Below the pieces are notes generated by a model. It searched no databases. It saw only the letters and a list, made by a program, of their open reading frames with translations, and was not told where the DNA came from. A program made the translations under genes and the position numbers. From UBA8337 sp963932545 (lineage in GTDB: Bacteria; Pseudomonadota; Alphaproteobacteria; RS24), in the NCBI GenBank assembly GCA_963932545.1, contig CAWVRH010000011.1:5966-69965 (forward strand): a DNA stretch of 64,000 nucleotides. Reading direction: 5' to 3'. Below are positions 1-8,684 of the stretch, piece after piece. Each line of letters begins with the position of its first letter. The stretch's first letter is position 1.

Positions 1-126
1 GGTCACAAAGCCGCTCGATTTGGCAGCCTTGATCATGCGCTTCACATCGCGATTGTCCATGTCGATAAGTGGGCTGTCGCCTGTTTCGACTTCTTGTTCT
101 TTAGCCTTGGCTTTTTTGCCTGCCAT
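1..126 (-). CDS. rpoD: RNA polymerase primary sigma factor RpoD, N-terminal fragment
   Basis: Only the first 42 codons lie in the window; the gene runs off the left edge. The ATG is at 124-126 on the minus strand. The peptide opens with a Lys-rich stretch (MAGKKAKAKEQEVE) followed by SPLIDMDNRDVKRMIKAAK and SGFVT, which matches sigma region 1.1 at the start of alphaproteobacterial sigma-70. It follows dnaG on the same strand after 43 bp, the classical dnaG-rpoD order of the macromolecular-synthesis operon. The call rests on this short match plus synteny. Confidence 0.85.
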   Translation of the reverse strand, partial: MAGKKAKAKEQEVETGDSPLIDMDNRDVKRMIKAAKSSGFVT

Positions 127-169
127 GTAAGTCTCCGTGTAAGTCTTGCGTGACCCCTCACGATTAACA

Positions 170-2047
170 TTAAGCTGCGCTATCGTCTCCGCGTTCCAGC
201 GCCGCAATTTCATTCTTTATCGCCATAAGGCGTTCCAACGCGTTTTGTGTTCCATCCCGCGCTAGCTCAATCTCAAGTTCTGCTTCAACCGATTTCTTTT
301 CGGTCGCTAGAGTCTGTAATTTATGATGATTGCGGGCCACTTCAAGCCATCCCGCCAAAACGTCTTCCAGATCACTTTCCTTGCGCGCAAAACTCATACG
401 CCGAGCTTCTGGCATTTTTACCAAACGCTCGCAAATTTCCTGCTTTCCCTTGCCTATCAAATGCCTTGTGAGAGCGCTATTGTCAAGTCCTGCGTCCGTT
501 TCGGCGGGCCCCTCCAGCTCATCAAAATAGTCAATCATCGCAAAGCGCAAGGCGTCCAAAGCCGGCGTTTGTATTTCAATGGTCTCAAACATGTCACGCT
601 CGCGCACCAAAACAGCTGGGTGCTGCAGCACACAAAGAACAATCAGGGCCTCGCGGTACGACCAATCTGTCGCCCCTGTTGAGATGGCAGAACGACGCGC
701 TTCTGAGCTTGGTGGCGACCGAAAGCGCGGGTTTTTCCGAGGCCTAGTGCCACCCCGGTTTTGATAGGGCACGCCCTGCTCGCCCAATAATTTGTCAAGC
801 CGCGCTTTAATATCTTGGCCGTAAAGGGCGCGCACATCTTTATCGCCCACCCGAGCTGCCGCCTCACGCAAACGCTTTTTCAACGCCGCCGCACGCTCAG
901 GGGTATCCCAAGGGGCGGCTTCAATTTCGCGCTCCCACATTAAATCGATGAGGCTCATGGCTTTGCCCAAAAGCGCCTGCATAGCTTCGGCCCCGCCTTC
1001 GCGCACCACATCATCGGGGTCTTTGCCGGGCGGCAAAATAGCAAAGCGCAGAGAATAGCCAGGTTTTAACAAAGGCAAAGCGCGGTCAATCGCGCGATAA
1101 GCGGCGCGCAAGCCCGCCGCATCGCCATCGAGGCACAAAATCGGTTCCGGCGCCATGCGCCAAGCGAGGCCGATTTGCTCTTCGGTAATCGCTGTGCCCA
1201 AACCTGCCACCGCATTATCAATGCCCGCGCGCGCCATACCCACGACATCCATATAGCCTTCCGAGATGAGCACGTTATTGCTGTCATAGGCGGCTTGGCG
1301 AGCGCCCGAGAAATTATACAAAACACGGCTTTTATAAAACAGCGGGGTCTCTGGCGAATTGAGATATTTGGCTTTCGCGTCGGCGCTCATCGCGCGTCCA
1401 CCAAAAGCAATCACCCGACCGCGCGCATCGTTAATGGGAAAAATAATCCGATCGCGGAAACGGTCATAAGGCGCTTTATTATCGTCTGGCTTAATTGCCA
1501 TACCGGCTTCGACAATTTTATCGAGCCCCATATCGCGCGCACTCAAATGCTCCACCAAAGCGGTGCGCGAGCTGGGCCCAAAGCCAATGCGGAAGCGGGT
1601 TATCATCTCTTGGCTGACGCCGCGCTTCTCGAGATAGGCGCGCGCCTCCGCAGCACCGGGGGTTTTGAGTTGTGCTTCAAACCATTTGGCTGAAGCTTCG
1701 GTGACATCTAACAAACTGGCCTGATTAACCGCGCGCACGGCATCTTGTGGGTCGCGGTCGGGCATTTGCATACCGGCCTCAGACGCCAGACGCTCAACCG
1801 CTTCTGGAAAACTTAACCCTTCGGTCTCCATGACAAAGTCAAACACCGACCCGTGATTGCCGGTCGAGAAACAATGATAGAATTGCTTGTCATCATTAAC
1901 GGTGAAAGAAGGTGTTTTTTCAGGCTTGAACGGGCTAAGGCCCACAAATTCGCGGCCACGGCGTTGCAGCTTTACCTTGCGGCCAACCACATCCGATACG
2001 GAAATTCGATTTCTAATTTCTTCGAGAAAGGTTTGGGGAAACGCCAT
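170..2047 (-). CDS. dnaG: DNA primase DnaG
   Basis: A 625-aa primase that lays RNA primers for the replication fork. The order is an N-terminal CHC2-type zinc-binding domain (about 1-100), a Toprim catalytic core (about 250-340, with GYMDVVGMARAG and LCLDGDAAGLRAA carrying the acidic metal ligands) and a C-terminal helicase-binding region. The zinc finger is degenerate: where C-x2-H and C-x2-C are expected, this protein has Ser38, Lys41, Cys59 and Thr62, so only one ligand remains while the surrounding EKTPSF and FYHCF framework is intact. From memory, ligand loss here is common in alphaproteobacterial primases. It sits between the GatB/YqeY gene and rpoD, all on the minus strand. Confidence 0.97.
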   Translation of the reverse strand: MAFPQTFLEEIRNRISVSDVVGRKVKLQRRGREFVGLSPFKPEKTPSFTVNDDKQFYHCFSTGNHGSVFDFVMETEGLSFPEAVERLASEAGMQMPDRDPQDAVRAVNQASLLDVTEASAKWFEAQLKTPGAAEARAYLEKRGVSQEMITRFRIGFGPSSRTALVEHLSARDMGLDKIVEAGMAIKPDDNKAPYDRFRDRIIFPINDARGRVIAFGGRAMSADAKAKYLNSPETPLFYKSRVLYNFSGARQAAYDSNNVLISEGYMDVVGMARAGIDNAVAGLGTAITEEQIGLAWRMAPEPILCLDGDAAGLRAAYRAIDRALPLLKPGYSLRFAILPPGKDPDDVVREGGAEAMQALLGKAMSLIDLMWEREIEAAPWDTPERAAALKKRLREAAARVGDKDVRALYGQDIKARLDKLLGEQGVPYQNRGGTRPRKNPRFRSPPSSEARRSAISTGATDWSYREALIVLCVLQHPAVLVRERDMFETIEIQTPALDALRFAMIDYFDELEGPAETDAGLDNSALTRHLIGKGKQEICERLVKMPEARRMSFARKESDLEDVLAGWLEVARNHHKLQTLATEKKSVEAELEIELARDGTQNALERLMAIKNEIAALERGDDSAA

Positions 2048-2146
2048 AAAATCATTTTACGCGCTTATCGGCTGTGCCGCCATGCAGATAATGCGTGGGA
2101 GCTGTCGAAACGCCATATTTCTTGTGAATGAAACTATAAACCGCGC

Positions 2147-2605
2147 TTAGCTGAGGCGTTGTTTGACCAGACCGCCGGCTTTGCCAAAGTCCATTTGTCC
2201 GGCATATTTGCCTTTCAAAGCACCCATGACTTTACCCATGTCTTTCAAAGATTGCGCATCCACTTGCGTGCAGGCGGCCTCAACGGCTGCGGCCACATCT
2301 TCGTCGCCGAGTTGGGCCGGCAGAAATTCTTCAATGACAATAATCTCGGCCCGCTCTTGCTCGGCCAATTCCAACCGACCTGCTTCTTCATAGGTGGTGG
2401 CGGCCTCTTGGCGTTGCTTTACCATTTTGGCGAGAATTTCTAGAATTTGATCGTCGCTGACGCCATCGCCATTATCGGCACTACGCGCGGCGATGTCTCG
2501 GTCTTTGATGGCTGCCAGAATGAGGCGCAATGTAGAGACACGAATTTTGTCTTGGGCCTTAACCGCTGTCTTCAGCGCTTCTGTGAACCGCTCTTGCATG
2601 GTCAA
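2147..2605 (-). CDS. GatB/YqeY domain protein
   Basis: A 152-aa helical protein of the YqeY family, which resembles the tail domain of GatB, the B subunit of the Asp/Glu-tRNA amidotransferase. The N-terminus (MTMQERFTEALKTAVKAQDK, then STLRLILAAIKDRDIAAR) and the end (MGALKGKYAGQMDFGKAGGLV) are typical and the length is normal. In alphaproteobacteria it commonly lies just upstream of dnaG, as here, with a 99-bp gap. A tRNA-binding or amidotransferase-linked role is inferred from the domain; the physiological function of stand-alone YqeY proteins is not settled. Confidence 0.93.
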   Translation of the reverse strand: MTMQERFTEALKTAVKAQDKIRVSTLRLILAAIKDRDIAARSADNGDGVSDDQILEILAKMVKQRQEAATTYEEAGRLELAEQERAEIIVIEEFLPAQLGDEDVAAAVEAACTQVDAQSLKDMGKVMGALKGKYAGQMDFGKAGGLVKQRLS

Positions 2606-2933
2606 ACTCCTTGAAAATCATTTGCTTCCCTGACCCTTTAAAATGAACATTTAGTCAGCGAAAACTTGATATATGCCAAAGCACGAGCTTTGGCAATGCT
2701 TCAAATCAGGTGAGAAATTTAGCGCGGGAATCGCCATTTGCCGATATGCTTCCAACAGCAAGAGGAATCGCATCGGCGCCGACGACATGTCGTTTAGGGG
2801 CCCCAAAACCATATTAAGCCATTGTTTTAATTGTTATTTTTAGCCCACAAGAATCGGCATAAGATAGCTTGACGCGGAGCCCCCCTTTATATAGCTTCCC
2901 GTCAATTTGCTTCACGCAGAAAATAGGGTTTTT
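2606..2933. other. Divergent intergenic region between the YqeY gene and carA leader
   Basis: These 328 bp separate two divergent transcripts and must hold the promoters for the minus-strand yqeY-dnaG-rpoD set and for carAB. I see no plausible ORF and no strong repeat. A TTGACG sequence at 2869-2874 is a possible -35 element for the rightward transcript, but no convincing -10 lies 16-18 bp downstream (TAGCTT at 2892-2897 is poor), so no promoter is assigned. Confidence 0.4.
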
Positions 2934-3083
2934 ATGAGGTTTCTCAGCATCGTTCACGCCTCGGTCGCACCAGCGGCAGGGGCCTTTTTTTTGCGTTTTT
3001 CCGAGTTTTCAAGACACGTTTCATCGCCCCTTCTTGGGCAGGCCGATAGTTTACCAAGCAACCAATGGGGAGCCCTCACATGA
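2934..3083 (+). promoter_or_regulatory. carA leader ORF (49 codons) overlapping the carA start
   Basis: An ATG at 2934 opens a 49-codon frame (starts MRFLSIVHASVAPAAGAFFL, ends NQWGALT) whose TGA stop at 3081-3083 overlaps the carA ATG at 3080 as ATGA. Inside it lie a GC-rich hairpin and a run of eight T at 2985-2992, followed by five more T at 2996-3000. The layout (leader ORF of about 45 codons, U-rich tract, terminator-like stem, pyrimidine-pathway gene) recalls UTP-sensing attenuation of E. coli pyrBI. Whether the ORF is translated is inference; no clear Shine-Dalgarno precedes it. Confidence 0.45.
2958..2992 (+). terminator. Attenuator-like hairpin plus U8 tract before carA
   Basis: GCCTC at 2958-2962 pairs with GGGGC at 2979-2983 (one G-T pair), with a 16-nt loop, followed closely by eight T at 2985-2992. 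GAGG at 2936-2939 could pair instead with CCTC at 2959-2962, giving an alternative fold. This lies inside the carA 5' leader rather than at the end of a gene, so it is read as a possible attenuator rather than a simple terminator. Confidence 0.45.
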
Positions 3084-4276
3084 GTGCCGATAAATCAATT
3101 TGGCAACCAGCCAAAAAAACCGCCCTACTGCTCACCGCCAATGGCGAAGCCTTTTATGGTTACGGACTTGGCGCCACGGGCCACACCGTCGGCGAGGTTT
3201 GCTTCAACACAGCCATGACGGGCTATCAGGAGATCCTCACCGATCCTTCCTATAAACAGCAAATCGTCACTTTCACTTTTCCCCACATCGGCAATGTTGG
3301 CACCAATGACGACGACGCCGAAACATCCAACACCCAAGTGTCGCGCGCGGCCAACGGTTTGATTATCCGCGAAGCCATCACAAATCCATCTAATTATCGC
3401 AACACGATGCACTTGAACGATTGGCTAATCAGCAAAGGTCTCATCGGCATTAGCGGCTTGGATACGCGCACCATCACCGCGCATATTCGCGACAATGGCA
3501 TGTTTAATGCCATCTTGGCGCATGCCCCTGACGCAGAGTTTGATATCCCAGCCCTGCAAGCCGAGCTCGATAATTTTGCCGGTCTGGAAGGCGCCGACTT
3601 AGCCGCCGAAGTGACCAGCCAAACCGTTTACGAGTGGAACCAAACTCGCTGGGAATGGAACCAAGGGTTCTCGGAAAACGACCCCAAGACCCAAGACATG
3701 CCCCATGTTGTGGCGCTGGATTATGGCGTGAAGAAAAACATCCTGCGCTGCTTGGCACAAGCGGGCTGCCGCGTCTCCGTGGTTAGCGCCTCGGCTTCGG
3801 CAGAGGAAATTCTGGCCCAAAACCCAGACGGTATCTTTTTATCCAACGGCCCCGGAGACCCGGCCGCGACTGGCGAATATGCGGTCGCGGAAATCGAAAA
3901 ACTTGTGGCCAGTGGCAAGCCAGTTTTTGGTATCTGCTTGGGCCACCAAATGCTGGCTCGCGCGCTGGGTGCCAAAACCGTAAAAATGAAACAAGGCCAT
4001 CATGGCGCCAATCATCCGGTGAAAGATTTGACCACGGGTAAAGTCGAGATTACGTCGATGAACCATGGCTTCACTGTCGACCGCGACAGCCTTCCCGATA
4101 GCGTGGAAGAGACGCACGTCAGCCTGTTTGACCAAACCAATTGTGGCATTGCCCTTAAGGGCGCGCCCGTCTTCTCGGTGCAATATCACCCCGAAGCCTC
4201 CCCTGGGCCCCAAGACAGCCATTATCTTTTTGACCGCTTTGTTGCCTCCATGGGTAGCAGCCGAGGAGACGCCTAA
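3080..4276 (+). CDS. carA: Carbamoyl-phosphate synthase small subunit (glutamine amidotransferase)
   Basis: This 398-aa subunit hydrolyses glutamine and passes ammonia to CarB for carbamoyl phosphate, the precursor of arginine and pyrimidines. The N-terminal CPSase small-chain domain (GEVCFNTAMTGYQEILTDPS) is followed by a class I amidotransferase domain with nucleophile Cys in PVFGICLGHQML and the His/Glu pair in VQYHPEASPGP. ATG at 3080 is preferred over the in-frame ATG at 3065 because GGGGAG at 3068-3073 is well placed and homologues start near MSADK. Its TAA overlaps the carB ATG by one base (TAATG), implying coupled translation. Confidence 0.97.
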   Translation: MSADKSIWQPAKKTALLLTANGEAFYGYGLGATGHTVGEVCFNTAMTGYQEILTDPSYKQQIVTFTFPHIGNVGTNDDDAETSNTQVSRAANGLIIREAITNPSNYRNTMHLNDWLISKGLIGISGLDTRTITAHIRDNGMFNAILAHAPDAEFDIPALQAELDNFAGLEGADLAAEVTSQTVYEWNQTRWEWNQGFSENDPKTQDMPHVVALDYGVKKNILRCLAQAGCRVSVVSASASAEEILAQNPDGIFLSNGPGDPAATGEYAVAEIEKLVASGKPVFGICLGHQMLARALGAKTVKMKQGHHGANHPVKDLTTGKVEITSMNHGFTVDRDSLPDSVEETHVSLFDQTNCGIALKGAPVFSVQYHPEASPGPQDSHYLFDRFVASMGSSRGDA

Positions 4277-7200
4277 TGCCGAAACGTACAGATATAAAAA
4301 GCATCCTGATTATTGGCGCTGGTCCAATTGTTATTGGCCAAGCGTGTGAGTTTGATTATTCAGGCACACAAGCCTGCAAAGCCCTTCGCGAAGAAGGCTA
4401 CCGCGTTATTCTGGTAAACTCGAACCCTGCCACAATTATGACCGACCCAGAGCTGGCCGATGCCACTTACATCGAGCCGATTACGCCTGAGCTGGTAGCC
4501 AAGATTATTGAGAAAGAGCGCCCCGATGCCGTCTTGCCCACGATGGGCGGACAGACCGCGCTGAACACCGCCATCGCTTTATCGGAAGATGGCACGCTGG
4601 AAAAATTTGGCGCACAACTCATTGGCGCGGATTTGGAAGCCATCAACAAAGCCGAAGACCGCCAATTGTTCCGCCAAGCGATGGATAAAATTGGTCTCGA
4701 AAGCCCGCGCTCCGATGTAGCGCATACGGTGGAAGAGGCGCTGGTCGCGCTGGAAAAAGTTGGCCTACCAACCATCATTCGCCCCAGCTTTACCATGGGC
4801 GGCACCGGCGGCGGCATTGCTTACAATAAAGAAGAGTTTCTGCAAATCGTCGAAGGCGGCTTGGATGCCTCGCCGGTTACCGAAGTGCTTATCGAAGAAA
4901 GCGTTTTGGGCTGGAAAGAATATGAGATGGAAGTGGTGCGCGACACCGCCGACAATTGCATCATCATCTGCTCGATTGAAAACATCGACCCGATGGGCGT
5001 GCACACAGGCGACAGCATTACCGTTGCGCCAGCCCTAACCCTTTCCGACCGCGAATATCAGATTATGCGCAATGCCTCGATTGCGGTGCTGCGTGAAGTT
5101 GGCGTCGAAACCGGCGGCTCGAACGTGCAGTTTGCAGTGAACCCAGCCGATGGCCGTTTGGTAGTTATTGAAATGAACCCGCGCGTTTCGCGTTCCTCTG
5201 CTTTGGCCTCGAAAGCCACGGGTTTCCCGATTGCTAAAATCGCCGCGAAATTGGCGGTTGGCTATACGCTCGACGAATTGATGAATGACATCACGGGCTC
5301 GACGCCAGCTAGCTTTGAGCCAAGCATTGATTATGTTGTAACGAAAATTCCACGCTTTGCTTTCGAAAAATTCCCCGGCGCCAAGCCTTACCTGACCACC
5401 GCTATGAAATCGGTTGGGGAAGCCATGGCCATTGGCCGTAACTTTAAAGAGAGCTTGCAAAAAGCCCTGCGTTCTTTGGAAACCGGCCGGACCGGATTAA
5501 ACGCTCCCGAGGGCGCGCCCGATATGTCGACCGAGCAAGGCGTCGCCGATATGCGCGCCGCCTTGACCACGCCGACACCCGACCGCCTGCTAATGGCCGC
5601 TCATGCGCTGCGCCAAGGCATGTCGCAAGCCGAGGTTTGCAGCCTTGCCCATTTCGACCCTTGGGTGATGGAGCAATTAGGCGAGATTATCGACATGGAA
5701 GCCAAAGTCAGCGAACACGGGCTACCAGATAACGAAGAAGCCATGCGCATGGTTAAAGGCATGGGCTTTGCAGATGCGCGTTTGGCCGAGCTGACGGGCA
5801 GCGACGAAGATAGCGTGAGCGCAACACGGCGCGATATGGGGGTGCGTCCCTATTATCGCCAAATTGATACATGCGCGGCTGAATTTAAAGCCAGCACCCC
5901 GTATCTTTATTCGAGCTACGACCCCGCTTGCGTGCTGGATGGACAAAACGAAGCCATGCCAAGTGGCCGCAAGAAAGCGGTTATTCTGGGCGGTGGCCCG
6001 AACCGTATTGGCCAAGGTATTGAGTTTGATTATTGCTGCTGCCATGCCGCCTTCGCGCTGGAAGATGCCGATATTGAAAGCATTATGGTCAATTGCAACC
6101 CAGAAACCGTGTCGACTGATTATGATACATCCGACCGATTGTATTTTGAGCCGCTGACCCAAGAAGATGTGCTGGAACTGCTGCATTGCGAAATGCAGGC
6201 CGGAACTTTGGCGGGCGTGATTGTGCAATTTGGCGGGCAGACCCCATTGAAATTATCGCAGGCGCTAGAAAAAGCCGGCATCCCGATTTTGGGCACCGAC
6301 CCAGACGCCATTGATTTGGCCGAAGACCGCGACCGCTTTAAAGATTTACTAGACCGTTTGAACCTGCGCCAACCGCCAAATGGCATTGCCCGCTCAGCCG
6401 AACAGGCTCGCGCCATTGCCGCTAAAATCGGGTTTCCTGTTGTCATTCGCCCGTCTTATGTATTGGGCGGCAGGGCCATGGAAATCGTCAGTAATGACAC
6501 GCAGCTAGAGCGCTATATGCGCGAGGCCGTGGTGGTGTCTGGCGATAGCCCGGTTCTCATCGATGGCTATTTGCGCGATGCGACCGAGTTGGATGTTGAT
6601 GTTTTGAGCGATGGTACGGATGTATTTGTATCCGGCATTCTCGAACATATCGAAGAAGCCGGCGTGCATTCTGGCGATAGCGCTTGCTCAATGCCGCCGC
6701 ATAGTTTGGCCAAACACATCATTGCCGAGCTGGAACGCCAAGCCACAGATATGGCAAAAGCGCTGAATGTCGTCGGTTTGATGAATGTGCAATTTGCCGT
6801 GCAAGGCGAAGATATTTTCGTCATTGAAGTGAACCCACGCGCCAGCCGCACGGTGCCGTTTGTAGCCAAAGTATTGGGTCAACCGATTGCCAATATCGCC
6901 GTCCGCCTGATGGCTGGCTCCAAGCTTTCTGATTTCAATTTGACCACGCTGGAGTATGACCATATTGCGGTAAAAGAGAGCGTGTTTCCTTTCGCTCGCT
7001 TCCCGGGCGTCGATACGGTTTTGGGCCCAGAGATGCGCTCCACCGGCGAAGTTATGGGTCTGGATATGGATTTCGCGACAGCTTTCGCCAAAAGCCAATT
7101 GGGCAGCGGCACGCATTTGCCAGATGGTGGAACGGTGTTTCTCTCGGTTCGCGAAAACGATAAAAAACGCGCCGTCGCGCCCGCCAAACGCCTCACAGAG

Positions 7201-7539
7201 CTGGGCTTCAATTTGGTTGCCACGCGCGGCACCGCCAGTTTCTTGAGCGACAATGGCGTGAGCGTCGAGCCCATCAATAAAGTGATGGAAGGTCGCCCTC
7301 ATATTGTCGATGCGATGAAAAATGACGCGGTGCAATTGGTGGTGAACACCACCGAAGGCGAGCAGTCTTTGGCCGATAGTAAATCCATTCGCCGCACGGC
7401 TCTGGAGATGAAAATTCCGTATTACACCACTTTGGCTGGCGCCGAAGCCGCCGTGGCGGCGATTGCAGCGCTTCGGGACAATTCGTTGAACGTCACCAGC
7501 CTGCAAGACTATGGGGTTCGCCGCGCCGAGAAAAATTAG
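4276..7539 (+). CDS. carB: Carbamoyl-phosphate synthase large subunit
   Basis: The 1087-aa synthetase uses two ATP, bicarbonate and ammonia from CarA to make carbamoyl phosphate. It shows the duplicated ATP-grasp architecture: PKRTDIKSILIIGAGPIVIGQ and FDYSGTQACKAL in the first half, and the matching KKAVILGGGPNRIGQGIEFDY in the second, each followed by metal-binding EMNPRVSRSSAL and EVNPRASRTVPF segments. The final 150 residues form the MGS-like allosteric domain. The length is that of the family. It is the second gene of the carAB operon and therefore subject to whatever the carA leader does. Confidence 0.98.
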   Translation: MPKRTDIKSILIIGAGPIVIGQACEFDYSGTQACKALREEGYRVILVNSNPATIMTDPELADATYIEPITPELVAKIIEKERPDAVLPTMGGQTALNTAIALSEDGTLEKFGAQLIGADLEAINKAEDRQLFRQAMDKIGLESPRSDVAHTVEEALVALEKVGLPTIIRPSFTMGGTGGGIAYNKEEFLQIVEGGLDASPVTEVLIEESVLGWKEYEMEVVRDTADNCIIICSIENIDPMGVHTGDSITVAPALTLSDREYQIMRNASIAVLREVGVETGGSNVQFAVNPADGRLVVIEMNPRVSRSSALASKATGFPIAKIAAKLAVGYTLDELMNDITGSTPASFEPSIDYVVTKIPRFAFEKFPGAKPYLTTAMKSVGEAMAIGRNFKESLQKALRSLETGRTGLNAPEGAPDMSTEQGVADMRAALTTPTPDRLLMAAHALRQGMSQAEVCSLAHFDPWVMEQLGEIIDMEAKVSEHGLPDNEEAMRMVKGMGFADARLAELTGSDEDSVSATRRDMGVRPYYRQIDTCAAEFKASTPYLYSSYDPACVLDGQNEAMPSGRKKAVILGGGPNRIGQGIEFDYCCCHAAFALEDADIESIMVNCNPETVSTDYDTSDRLYFEPLTQEDVLELLHCEMQAGTLAGVIVQFGGQTPLKLSQALEKAGIPILGTDPDAIDLAEDRDRFKDLLDRLNLRQPPNGIARSAEQARAIAAKIGFPVVIRPSYVLGGRAMEIVSNDTQLERYMREAVVVSGDSPVLIDGYLRDATELDVDVLSDGTDVFVSGILEHIEEAGVHSGDSACSMPPHSLAKHIIAELERQATDMAKALNVVGLMNVQFAVQGEDIFVIEVNPRASRTVPFVAKVLGQPIANIAVRLMAGSKLSDFNLTTLEYDHIAVKESVFPFARFPGVDTVLGPEMRSTGEVMGLDMDFATAFAKSQLGSGTHLPDGGTVFLSVRENDKKRAVAPAKRLTELGFNLVATRGTASFLSDNGVSVEPINKVMEGRPHIVDAMKNDAVQLVVNTTEGEQSLADSKSIRRTALEMKIPYYTTLAGAEAAVAAIAALRDNSLNVTSLQDYGVRRAEKN

Positions 7540-7550
7540 CTCTCAAAAAA

Positions 7551-7572
7551 CTTGGCATTTGCTAAGCTTTTG
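7551..7572 (+). terminator. Weak stem-loop after carB
   Basis: CTTGGC at 7551-7556 pairs with GCTAAG at 7561-7566 (one G-T pair, ATTT loop), followed by CTTTTG. It lies 11 bp past the carB stop and before the greA start. The stem is short and the T run broken, so it may only slow polymerase. Confidence 0.3.
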
Positions 7573-7647
7573 TGAAACAATTTGGAACGATAAAAATGAA
7601 GGATAGATTTGCCGTTCGCGACCCGCGTCTGGCGAAGGAGTGATAGT

Positions 7648-8121
7648 ATGGATAAAGTGCCAATGACCGCCGGCGGCTACGAGGCGTTAGACATAGAGTT
7701 GAAACGCCTTAAAGGCCCTGAACGCCATCGCATTATCAAAGCGATTTCGGAAGCGCGTGCGCATGGCGACTTGTCCGAAAATGCTGAATATCACGCAGCC
7801 AAAGAACAGCAGAGCCATAACGAAGGCCGCTTGATGGAACTCGAAGAGATGATCAATCTCGCCGATGTCATCGACGTCGGCGCCATGGGCGGCAATACCG
7901 TGAAATTCGGCGCCACCGTTCACCTTGTCGACGAAGACACCGAAGAAGAAAAAACATATCAAATTGTCGGTGACTTTGAAGCCAATGTCGAAGATGGAAA
8001 AATATCCATATCCTCGCCTATCGCGCGCGCGCTCATCGGCAAAGAAGTCGGCGATAGCGTGGAAGTAAATACGCCGGGCGGCGGCAAATCTTACGAGATT
8101 TTGGGCGTTAAATTTATCTAA
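7648..8121 (+). CDS. greA: Transcription elongation factor GreA
   Basis: A 157-aa factor that rescues backtracked RNA polymerase by stimulating transcript cleavage. The N-terminal coiled coil carries MTAGGYEALDIELKRLK, and the tip segment ARAHGDLSENAEYHAAKEQQ holds the acidic D/E pair that enters the polymerase channel. The C-terminal FKBP-like domain ends in NTPGGGKSYEILGV. The ATG at 7648 is chosen because GAAGGAG lies 7 bases upstream and it gives the normal family length; an upstream in-frame ATG at 7609 adds an unrelated 13 residues. It converges on the lrp-type gene with a 5-bp gap. Confidence 0.97.
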   Translation: MDKVPMTAGGYEALDIELKRLKGPERHRIIKAISEARAHGDLSENAEYHAAKEQQSHNEGRLMELEEMINLADVIDVGAMGGNTVKFGATVHLVDEDTEEEKTYQIVGDFEANVEDGKISISSPIARALIGKEVGDSVEVNTPGGGKSYEILGVKFI

Positions 8122-8126
8122 ATAAC

Positions 8127-8606
8127 TTACTTAATATGGCCGAGCGGCAGGCTGACATCGCCCTTCGAGCGGCGGATGGTCAACGAGGTGCGCACATTGG
8201 CAACATTGGGCGCCGACGTTAGCTTTTGGGTTAAAAATTCTTGAAAGCTCTCCAAATCTGTGGCCACGCATTTCAAGATAAAATCAATTTCCCCGTTCAG
8301 CATATGGCATTCTAAAACTTCGGGCCATTGGCTGACGCGCGCTTCGAAAGCCTGCAAATCAGCTTCTGCTTGGCTTTCCAGCCCCACCATGGCAAACACC
8401 GTGACGCCCAAACCCAACATATTGGCATCGACGCGTGCGCGATAGCCTTTAATGAAACCAGCCTCTTCCAAAGCCCGAACGCGGCGCAAGCAAGGCGGCG
8501 CCGAAATTTCGACTTGTTTGGCCAGCTCGACATTGGTAATGCGTCCATTGGCTTGCAAAATCTCTAGGATTTTCAAATCAATTGAGTCTAGTCTTGGTTT
8601 CTTCAT
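8127..8606 (-). CDS. Lrp/AsnC family transcriptional regulator
   Basis: A 159-aa regulator with an N-terminal winged helix-turn-helix (LDSIDLKILEILQANGRITNVELA, then ISAPPCLRRVRALEEAGFIKGY) and a C-terminal RAM ligand-binding domain (AMVGLESQ, NGEIDFILKCVATDLESF). Members respond to amino acids and bind DNA as octamers or higher. The start is set at 8606 (MKKPRLDSID), since the frame upstream to 8921 crosses the divergent gene and is not Lrp-like. The divergent ELM1-like gene starts 78 bp away, so autoregulation in this gap is plausible. The regulon cannot be told from sequence. Confidence 0.95.
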   Translation of the reverse strand: MKKPRLDSIDLKILEILQANGRITNVELAKQVEISAPPCLRRVRALEEAGFIKGYRARVDANMLGLGVTVFAMVGLESQAEADLQAFEARVSQWPEVLECHMLNGEIDFILKCVATDLESFQEFLTQKLTSAPNVANVRTSLTIRRSKGDVSLPLGHIK

Positions 8607-8684
8607 AACAGTTTTTCGTTTCCTGAAACGCTTCCGCAGAGTAATAATAATACCGAATTTTGTAATAAATGAACAGTCACTGAA

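Noticed and set aside
2869..2897. A sigma-70 promoter for carA
   Set aside because: TTGACG is present but no -10 match lies at usable spacing; TATATA comes only 13 bp downstream.
6688..7506. A 272-aa open frame antisense to carB
   Set aside because: It is a shadow of the carB codon pattern; His/Gln/Asn-rich, no domain, no context.
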